Source: Rhodosorus marinus
Lineage: Eukaryota; Rhodophyta; Stylonematophyceae; Stylonematales; Stylonemataceae
DNA length: 64,000 nt
NCBI GenBank assembly: GCA_029953675.1
Contig: JAMWBK010000001.1
Coordinates: forward strand, 2,765,001 to 2,829,000
Direction of reading: 5' to 3'
The position numbers and the translations under genes were made by a program. The notes under the pieces were generated by a model. That model saw nothing but the letters and a program-made list of their open reading frames with translations, had not been told where the DNA came from and searched no databases. Positions 56,503-64,000 of this stretch are shown here, in pieces. Position 1 is the stretch's first letter. Each line of letters starts with the position of its first letter.

Positions 56503-57664
56503 TCTTCGAAATCCCCCAAAAACAACACACACACAAGTCCTCCTCAAGAACTCCTTTCTCACATCAGGTACCACTAAAAAGCCACCAACACCGCCTTCCT
56601 AACTCTTTTCCTCCCCCAACCCCTCCAGGAATCGCGCTGCTTATACAGCGCGGAAGTATATAATACTTCCCGAAGAGCGGAGTCCTACGTCACTCATGGA
56701 CAGCTGACTCTACTTCACCCGTCAGAAAGGAGATACGCTAAAAAAGAAATAAAAAATACTGCACGCCCATAGAAGATATGACGATTCAATATTATATTTT
56801 TAATCGTTTTCATGGTATTTCTAGATTCACCATTATTTGTGTTAAAAGCGAATGGAAGGACTGCGTTATTGACAAGTAGCGATATAATTTAGCATAATAC
56901 AAATTTACCAATAAACAACTTATTTTATATATTTTTATTTTATTTATTTTATTAATAATAAACGCATATTTCTTTTTATTGTAAATAATCGTATATATTA
57001 TTATGTTTTAGAATAGTTTTTAATGATGTTATGATAGAATGGAATCTTGAAAGTATCTAAATTTGTGATACTATTGATCTTGATTATAGACTAGAATCTA
57101 GATTTTCAGTTGAACGGAAAAAAGTCCGGCTTCGATTTCGGTAAAGCGATGAGAGCTGGGACTTCTCATCGTTCTGGTTTAGTTCGGAGCGGAGGGCATA
57201 GGGTATCCATATGGATTATCAAAATCTTCACTCCGTATCCTAGCAACATCTGAAAGAGCTAAGCTCACACAAGAAAATCCATAAGAAATAGGACAGAGAA
57301 ACTAAATGATGCGTTTATATGGAAGCGTGACTTAGTTGAGTTCGGAGTTCAGGCTGCATCGGAGAAAATGGAAATCCACCGCTAGAGCTTCTGATCCCGA
57401 CGTGATCGATATGATAAGATATATACTCCAGTTGATCGGATCTAGCTTTTAGTTGCTGCCCAAACTACACCTTCCCCCCAACCTCGCACAACGAGCTGAG
57501 TAGATCTATATGTGTCACGTTGATCTCAATCCGGAGCTTGGCTAGTAGGCGCGGCGAGCTGGATGTGCGGTTGGGTTTGGGAGGTTTTGGGAGACGGACA
57601 ATCGCATTTGAAAGGTCAGGAGTCTCTAGTATCCGTGAATTTAGGAGCAAATTGAAACGAAAAG
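56503..57664. other. Intergenic, very AT-rich core; palindromic TATA-like element
   Basis: 56,652-56,670 reads GGAAGTAT-ATA-ATACTTCC, a perfect hairpin containing a TATATAA-like core about 150 bp upstream of the RING gene. The stretch 56,880-57,010 is almost pure A/T. No gene. Confidence 0.5.
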
Positions 57665-58177
57665 ATGCCTCTGAAGTTGAAGGTTGGTGACGTCGCACCC
57701 GACTTTGAGCTGATTGACTCTGGGCTAAAGACGGTCAAGCTCTCGGATTACAAGGGCAAGAAGGTCGTTGTTACTTTTTTTCCTATGGCGTTTTCTGGAG
57801 GTCCGGAGGAGGGATGTGAAAGGCATCTTTGCTCTCTGAAGACGATCAAGGGCGCCGAAGTTCTGGGCGTCTCCTCGGACCTCGTCTTCGCGAACAAGGC
57901 GTTCGAGCACAAGCTGGAGCTTCCGTTCAAGCTGCTTTCGGATCCGAATGGCAAGCTCACGGATTCCTACGTGGATTTCTTCGATATCGGGACCTTCCTC
58001 GCCGACGTCGGTGTCGCTGAAGACGTCATGCGCGGGACCACCACGTACCCGCGAGCACTTTACGTCATCGGCGAAGACGGCACTGTAGTCTACACGTGGA
58101 TCGGGGAAGAAAATGGTGCAACCCATCCAGGGATCATGCCCATTCTCAAGGAGATTCATCCTTTCACAGAAACCTAA
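57665..58177 (+). CDS. Peroxiredoxin (AhpC/TSA family) with altered active-site loop
   Basis: Intronless, 170 aa. The thioredoxin fold starts KVGDVAPDFELIDSG. The active-site region reads TFFPMAFSGGPEEGCERHLC. In most peroxiredoxins the peroxidatic Cys follows P-x-x-F-(T/S)-x-x, as in AFTGVCTKEMC. Here four extra residues (GPEE) lie before a Cys that keeps the C-x4-C spacing. The C-terminal part (TTTYPRALYVIGEDGTVVYT) has the conserved Arg after TYPRA. It should reduce peroxides, probably in the cytosol, as no targeting sequence is visible. Confidence 0.85.
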   Translation: MPLKLKVGDVAPDFELIDSGLKTVKLSDYKGKKVVVTFFPMAFSGGPEEGCERHLCSLKTIKGAEVLGVSSDLVFANKAFEHKLELPFKLLSDPNGKLTDSYVDFFDIGTFLADVGVAEDVMRGTTTYPRALYVIGEDGTVVYTWIGEENGATHPGIMPILKEIHPFTET

Positions 58178-58933
58178 AGCCTATTTCATTAAAGTTTGGA
58201 CTACAGAGCAAGCTCCCGGGTCCCCGAGTTTTACCCGCCCAATGCTTCTCCAAGCAGGCGGGACAGTAGGAACCGCTCCCGTCCTCAAAGACGAAGAAGC
58301 ACGCTCTTTGTACAAACCGTACCAGACGACAAGATGGATCCTGATGCGACCGAGGTGTTTGGTTCTGCTAAAGTCCCTCTGTAAGTTTTACTTGCGCATC
58401 TCCGGCAGGTTGGTGCTAAAGAACTGGTCGGTTGTTGGTTTGATTCTGACCTCACCCCCACCCCTTTTGAGCACAAAGTAGGATGCTGACAAAGATAGCC
58501 AAGTCCAGCTTGGATTAGGATAATGAAGGCTAATTTTACTCCTGCTCAGTCAGCTAGTTTCTGAGGAACTTTTCGCGGAGGACTACCCAGCTCCATCCGA
58601 GCAGACGTTTAGACGCAGATAAACGGATGACCCAGCGCGCGGATGAAGACGACTGGAGATTCTTGAAGAGTTTCGAACCAAAAGCGGAGTATTTTATCCC
58701 CAAGCTTCCCCTTCTTAAAGATTCACTTTTTCGAGAAGCGCACGACCCTCTTTCCCCCCCTATCGTCGCTCTTCCGCACTGCATGAGAGGACAGCGGGGT
58801 TTCAATTTGAGTAATGCGTTTGTACCTAGGTGGCGCAACGTCGCGCCAAAGACGCACAGCTGGATCTCGCTCCCACGAGCTCCACGGATCGCTGTTCTAG
58901 CGCCTACCATTGGCTTAGGCTCTCTAAATCGAG
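58178..58933. other. Intergenic, no clear gene
   Basis: An open minus-strand frame (58,554-58,967) overlaps the end of the sulfotransferase pseudogene but has no motif. Probably not coding. Confidence 0.4.
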
Positions 58934-60301
58934 CTAGGTTGAGGAAGTAATTCCTTTCTGAGGACATGAGGGGCCGCCTTCTACGGTGACCGGCGCGTCC
59001 ATCCGCGGTAGGCCGTGTCTCTTCATGATCTCATCAGCCTTCACCTTCGCGACCGGGGTCCACGACGAGTTTATCGCTTTCTCCACGGTGGCCTTGGCGA
59101 AGCCAGAATACTTTTGGGAATCCTCCCCGAAGGCGGACATCGCTTTCGTGAGCTGCTCTGGGGCAAAGTTGCAGTAACGAAGATCGCTTTGAAGCAGTAC
59201 TGCTTGTCAGCGACAATGTCCTCGTATCGAACGGCTACGATCTTATATTCTGCAGCGTAGAGCTCATTGTACTTCCCAAGCATCACCCCAACGGGTAGGC
59301 GCTCAGCGAGGATCGGGTGACTGCAGATGTCGGTGAAGTCCTGCGGGAAGAAGCCGCAGTGTCTGCCAAGGGTGTGGTAAAGAGAACGGCGCTCGTATCC
59401 AACCAGGAATCCAGTACATGCTCCTGGCGATCATGGACGAGGGCATCTGGTTGAGCACCCTCTCGGAAGACTCGGCAGTTTTCTTCCGATCCCTCCACAT
59501 AAATATATGCTTTGCGTTGGTGAATAAAGGCCGTAGAGGGTACCGCAGCTCGTCTGGGGTGATCGCTGCTTGAAAACGTAGGAGTCTAGTTTGCCAGGGC
59601 TCTTGACTGGTTTGCACATCACGCGTATGACATCCCTGGCAAGAACGTCTATGGCTTCGGTTGGGAACGAGCTTTGGAGGAAGCTCACTGCCTCTATGGC
59701 GTGGGGCTCGGAGTAAAAAGCCGCTTTATCAGTCGATTCAAAAGCGCGGCAGAGGAGAGTCGATCCGCATCGCGACCCGTTGGCCAGGAAGATCAGCTTC
59801 TCATTCGGATCCCCCAGTGGTTCCGCAAATCGATGGAATGCTAGAGCGGAACAGTAATAACTTTCCTGCTGTTCCTGAAGAGGCTAACTCCGAAGAAAGA
59901 TCCGCACTCCAGCCGCCACAGTTGCGTTCCTTCCTCGCCTTCGACGAAGACTGCTCCTTCCCGAGTCAAATCGTAGAGGAAAACGTTGTCCTTCCTCAGG
60001 TAATCCATGCTTACAAACTCTCAGTGTACCGTGAGAAAGTTCGACGCGCTGCTAGCTCCCAGGAACTCGTCGTATTTGAACCTGTACACGATGTCCTGAA
60101 CATGTGCGCCCATGCAGTAGCCTGCAGGAGCTCGGCTCATCCACTCTTGGCTCGAGACGCCAGAAAACAACCACAGCGTTCTCCTCAACCACACCCAAAT
60201 CAGGCTAAAGCGACGTGCAACATGCTCTGAAGCAGCAACCCGGAGCCCGACATCCTCGTCCCGTCCGAACGGAAAGGGACGTGGTCGTTCATGAGCCTCA
60301 T
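58934..60301 (-). pseudogene. Sulfotransferase-like pseudogene, paralogue of the gene at 62.4 kb
   Basis: On the minus strand this region aligns from end to end with the intact gene downstream. It starts MRLMNDH, then reads HVQDIVYRFKYDEFLGAS, DYLRKDNVFLYD, GSRCGSTLLC, EAIDVLARDVIRVMCKPV, KHIFMWRDRKKTAES, KIVAVRYEDIVADKQ and RHGLPRMDAPVTVEGG. The frame breaks at least three times. One example near 59,175 is a 1-nt loss where the intact gene reads FEYCN. Others are near 59,560 and between 59,300 and 59,460, plus a stop near the N-terminus. No GT-AG intron removes these breaks. Confidence 0.85.
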
Positions 60302-61845
60302 CCCCTCGCGTCTATGATCTGCCATGATCAGTTTTCACGCCCTCCGCACAAATCCTCGAGACTACTTAACGACTTCCCTGTCATCAGCGAACAGGCTGTT
60401 GAATTCAAAGCTAGAAAAGAGCTAAACAAGTCCCCCCCTTTCCCCGTCCACCCTAGCTTCAATCCCACCACTGATACCGTCCGACAGCTCCTAATGTCGC
60501 CAACGGCTGCCCTGGTTGATCAACCTGTACCTGCTACGCCAAGACCCCTACGGAACAGATCCACAAGCTATAGTCCCGTCTCCCATTCTTTTACAGAGGG
60601 CGAGGCTCTCAAGTCGCCATTGCAAAGAGCTTAGCCTCGCCTGATGATGACCTCCCCAGCCTCAGCCAGAACACCCTACTGGTTTTTTACTAGCATAGCC
60701 TGAAGCGCCACGCATGGCGTGGACTGTAACTAAGAACTAGGGAGAGAAACATGCAAACCCAAGCGCCGATGGCGCACTTCGGCAAGCATGCTGCTAGAAT
60801 AGAACACCTTACTAACTCAGAATCCAGCGGAAAGCACCAAGCCAAAAACACGCAATCAATCAGCGCGAACAACGAAACATGACAAAGGATCCTAGGCACC
60901 GACCGATCCCCGCCAGAACAGCGTCAACCACCAGGTCCTTCCTCGCCAAGCAGATTGGTTAGGAACAGCCTGTCGCTCAACCCCAGCCTTGTCAGCAAAA
61001 TGTTTCCCCCGGTGGGTGAGATCGTCTACAAAAAATTCAAAAACATAAGAGCAAATCCCCACGAGAAGAAGAAGCGATCGATGTCTATGTGGAAACGGAC
61101 TTTGCTCGCTCTGGGCCGTTGGTCTCCGTTTCCTCGTAGACATTATTGATCTTTTCTGAAAGATTACTGAAGAAAACGTGGATCGCCAAAGGGGAGGGGG
61201 AGGGAGAGAGAGAGAGAGGGTGACGAAGAAAGGCCCACCCTCGCGAAGCTAATCCCGAAACAGCACAAAACCTCGCCTCCCCCTGGGCCCAGAACTCTCT
61301 GATGACCGCCACAGTGGACTCTGGTCGGGCCGAGCGAAAAATCCATCCGAAGGAATCCGATAAGAAAAATGTTAAATTCATCCTACCCTATTGAAAACTT
61401 TATCAATCAATTTTCAAACAATATTTCCAGGTATTTGAAATTTATGTACCTTCCTCAGAGGGGGGGTACAGTATTGATCTACGGAATTCAATATTCGTGC
61501 TCAAAAAACCCACAGACTACGTGATTGAATCTACTATAGGGGTAAGAGAATATCCGATCTTTCTTTATTATACTGTATAATAAAGATTTTGTACCATTTA
61601 TGATATTTGTGCAGGGGGGTATGGATTTTCCATCCTTCCGTTTCGCTTCAAATTGATTCTTAATGGCTGTGATGGGACAGCGGGACAGTGGGACAGTTGG
61701 TTGGGGTCCTAGCGTCAGGACCCAATGACGGAGGTGGGGGGGGGGGAGAAGGCGTCACCGAGGGTGGCCTTGAAGTTTCAGGTTTCGGCCTGAAGACATA
61801 CGAATGATAGGTATATTGAGCCTAGGATTTTAATTGCATGTATTA
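60302..61845. other. Intergenic between pseudogene and repeat; hairpins and GA tract
   Basis: It contains CCACGC-ATG-GCGTGG (60,708-60,722) and GCGCC-GAT-GGCGC (60,763-60,775). There is a GA-rich microsatellite at about 61,190-61,222 and a (GGGACAG)-like triplet near 61,676. No gene. Confidence 0.5.
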
Positions 61846-61967
61846 CGTCAGAGCCCGTTAGGGGTAGGCATCCTGTATTTGTTTCTAGCCTGGCTATTTT
61901 TGGCCGCGTCAGCGCCCGTTAGGGGTAGGTGTCGCTTGTATTTGTTTTTACCTCGGCTATTTTTGGC
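61846..61967. repeat. Two-copy tandem repeat, about 60 bp
   Basis: Copy 1 (61,846-61,904) and copy 2 (61,907-61,967) share CGTCAG-GCCCGTTAGGGGTAGG, then TGTATTTGTTT and GGCTATTTTTGGC, with a few differences. Confidence 0.85.
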
Positions 61968-62383
61968 TTTTTTTTTATGAACTTCGTGAGAATGTTCGTG
62001 ATTCTTTGGCGAACGTCTCGAAACAGATGTGGATCAGGGGAGCTGCATCGTTGCTGTGATGGCTAAGCTAGTGGGAAAATCTGCATTGCCTTTCGTCAAA
62101 TACCTGCCCTGGCGGTGCGCAGCTCAAAGGTTGGGAGAGCTTGTTAGAACTTGCCAGTCCTACTTCTCAGTACGACTTGCGACCTATGGAGGCGAGGATG
62201 GGGAGTTCCCCTGAGCTCCGTCTTGAATTCATCTCTTAGACTATTTAGTAGCTATTTTCAGGTGTCTAACGACCAGGCGAGCTAGTCGAACTATAATATC
62301 CACGATCTGGTCCATCCAGGACACGGTTTGCACCTTGATCCCCTTTCTAAACCCATAAGCTAAACAACGCATGTATTGCGATC
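61968..62383. other. Intergenic, no gene seen
   Basis: Downstream of the intact sulfotransferase gene. A 61-codon plus-strand ORF has no motif. Confidence 0.4.
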
Positions 62384-63766
62384 CTACGTAGAATAAATCG
62401 TACCCTCCAGTGGGCACGATATGACTCCCTCGCAAGCAACAGGAACATCCATAGGGGGCAGGCCGTGCCTCTCCATCATTGCGTCTGCTCGCTTCCTGGC
62501 CTCGTCTGACCACTGAGAGTTTTTCACTTTCTGCAAAGTAGTCCGTGCAAAACCTGACTGAGCCTGAGAATCCTTGAGGAATCCATCTAGGGCTTTTGGA
62601 AGCAATCTCATGTCGAGATTGCAGTACTCGAAAACCGCTCTCAAGGCGTGCTCCTTGTCCGCAACGATGTCTTCATATCGGACCGCCACCACTTTCATCC
62701 CCTCGTTGCAGAACTCCCTATAAGCTGACAGTATTATAGCGACTGGAAGCAACCCGGCCACGATCGGATATTGGCACAAGTCGACAACGTCCTCTACCGA
62801 AAACCTGCTGTGCGGACCCATCTTGATTTGCGAAAGCTTTCCCGTAATCGTTCCCGCAAAGGCGCTTGTCACTCGCCCTAGTTGAACCAAAGTTAACTGC
62901 CTCAGCAGCTTCTCTAGCGACTCCGCCGTCTTCCTTCGATCCCTCCACATGAATATCTGCTTTGCATTCGGGAAAACGCGGCCGTACAAAGTGACGCACT
63001 CCATATGTGGAGATTTTGGCTTGAAGACGATTGTATCCACCCTCTTCGGTGAAACCACGGGCTTGCACAGCACTCGAATAATATCCCGGGCGAGCACGTC
63101 GATTACTTCCTGCGGAAGGCTTTCCGTCATGAAGCTTAGTGCATCCAGCGCGTAAGGCTCAGAGTAGACGACTGCTGCGTCAGTCGCCTGGAAAGCCTGG
63201 CACAGAAGAGTTGACCCGCATCTGCCTCCGTTCGGTAGAAAGATCAGCCTTGCCGTGGGATCTCCGAGCTCTTCCGCAAACCGATGAAAGTGTTCGATCG
63301 GTACGGTGATCATCCGCTTGGAGTATCTGAACAAATTGACGCTGAAGAACGATCCATACTCCATCCTCCAGAGCTGTTGTCCGGGTTCCGCTTCCACGAA
63401 TACGGCCTCGTTCTTGTTCACATCGTACAGAAAAACGTTATCCTTTCTCAGATAGTCCATCGACACAAACTCTCGGTGCACGGTAACGAAGTTTGCACGA
63501 CCGCTGGCACCCATAAACTCGTCGTACTTGAACCGGTACACAATATCTTGAACCTGCGCTCCAAACCTATACCCAGCCGCAGACTGGCTGGCCCAGAGAT
63601 CGTGCGAGACCCCGGAAAAGAACCATAACATCCTCTGAAACACCCACCAAACCATGCTCATACCGGTCCACAAAACAAAGTACAAGCTCTGAAGAAATAG
63701 ACCAAACCACGACAGCCCGGTCTCATCAAGCCCAATCGAACCCACACTATTGTTCATCAACGACAT
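62384..63766 (-). CDS. Membrane sulfotransferase-like protein
   Basis: Intronless, 460 aa. Residues about 16-52 are hydrophobic and aromatic (GLFLQSLYFVLWTGMSMVWW), a type II or hairpin membrane anchor. Residues 181-188 (GRCGSTLL) fit the 5'-phosphosulfate loop of PAPS-dependent sulfotransferases (G-x-x-x-S/T-x-L). IFMWRDRRKTAES (about 271-283) fits the 3'-phosphate-binding segment (x-R-D-P/R-x-x-x-x-S). VVAVRYEDIVADKEHALRAV follows, the common sulfotransferase helix. The likely place is the Golgi or ER, and the acceptor could be polysaccharide, lipid or small molecule. Divergence is high, so this is a family-level call. Its paralogue at 58.9-60.3 kb is dead. Confidence 0.75.
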   Translation of the reverse strand: MSLMNNSVGSIGLDETGLSWFGLFLQSLYFVLWTGMSMVWWVFQRMLWFFSGVSHDLWASQSAAGYRFGAQVQDIVYRFKYDEFMGASGRANFVTVHREFVSMDYLRKDNVFLYDVNKNEAVFVEAEPGQQLWRMEYGSFFSVNLFRYSKRMITVPIEHFHRFAEELGDPTARLIFLPNGGRCGSTLLCQAFQATDAAVVYSEPYALDALSFMTESLPQEVIDVLARDIIRVLCKPVVSPKRVDTIVFKPKSPHMECVTLYGRVFPNAKQIFMWRDRRKTAESLEKLLRQLTLVQLGRVTSAFAGTITGKLSQIKMGPHSRFSVEDVVDLCQYPIVAGLLPVAIILSAYREFCNEGMKVVAVRYEDIVADKEHALRAVFEYCNLDMRLLPKALDGFLKDSQAQSGFARTTLQKVKNSQWSDEARKRADAMMERHGLPPMDVPVACEGVISCPLEGTIYST

Positions 63767-64000
63767 AATTTTGTTCCCAAACTACTCAAAACCTATCCCA
63801 ATTCAAAAAAAAAAATTCCCTACTTGGCTATCATCCTCCCCTCCACTCCCCTCCACTCCCCTCCCCTCCCGCGCGAACCACGCCAAAACTCTTAGCAAAC
63901 CCTTTTAATAAATCCCCTAGGTCACCTAAAACACAATATCTCTTTCTCTTCCCTCCCTCTCTCCCTCTATATCTCAAGATCAATACACCCTTCTTTCGGC

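Noticed and set aside
1-64000. CRISPR array, operon or bacterial island
   Set aside because: Genes have spliceosomal introns and eukaryotic families throughout, and there are no spaced identical repeats of CRISPR type.

Overview
This is a eukaryotic nuclear window from a plastid-bearing organism, most likely an alga. Genes carry short GT-AG introns of about 43 to 190 nt, and several are intronless. Base composition is near 50% GC in genes, with AT-rich or pyrimidine-rich intergenic DNA between them. Two proteins, a ClpB chaperone and a large PPR protein, start with plausible plastid transit peptides that have Phe close to the N-terminus (F9 and F6). That feature is known from red algal and glaucophyte transit peptides, so I lean towards a red alga, with low confidence on lineage.

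Layout. 0-5 kb, minus strand: a PH-DDHD phospholipase, a small unknown protein and a coiled-coil protein. 5-7.5 kb: gene-poor DNA with a duplicated 53-bp segment and a 300-bp inverted repeat of coding-like sequence. 7.6-12.1 kb: a nine-exon P-class PPR protein of about 1239 aa. 13.9-20.8 kb: three nuclear genome-maintenance genes (a 4CXXC zinc-finger protein, a RAD5/HLTF translocase, and a CMR1/WDR76 WD40 protein with an N-terminal PIP box). 21-25.7 kb: mobile-element debris (a Ty3/gypsy RNase H fragment and a clean hAT-like MITE with target-site duplication). 25.8-28.1 kb: a secreted alkaline phosphatase. 28.7-31 kb: a Na+/H+ exchanger. 32-33 kb: short-form tRNase Z. 34.3-36.3 kb: a thioredoxin-NHL protein. 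36.8-38.6 kb: a 9-bp minisatellite, a possibly frameshifted small gene and dispersed repeats. 38.6-41.4 kb: plastid ClpB. 43.9-45.5 kb: an unknown protein with two PIP-like motifs. 45.8-47.5 kb: squalene synthase. 49-51.6 kb: a small ORF and NOP9. 52.6-56.5 kb: a small helical protein, a JMJD8-like ER-lumen JmjC protein and a membrane RING protein. 57.7-58.2 kb: a peroxiredoxin with an altered active-site loop. 58.9-63.8 kb: a sulfotransferase pseudogene and its intact paralogue.

The genes are mostly independent housekeeping loci. Four have a link to PCNA or chromatin maintenance (zinc finger, RAD5, WDR76, PIP-motif protein). The most unusual structural signal is a family of perfect hairpins with 1-4 nt loops scattered through non-coding DNA, the longest with 24-bp arms at 34,089-34,137. 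I did not find a clear new multi-gene system. The best leads are this hairpin family, the PIP-motif proteins, and the duplicated coding-like modules at 6.4 kb and 18.5 kb. All exon boundaries were read by eye and could be off by a base or two.
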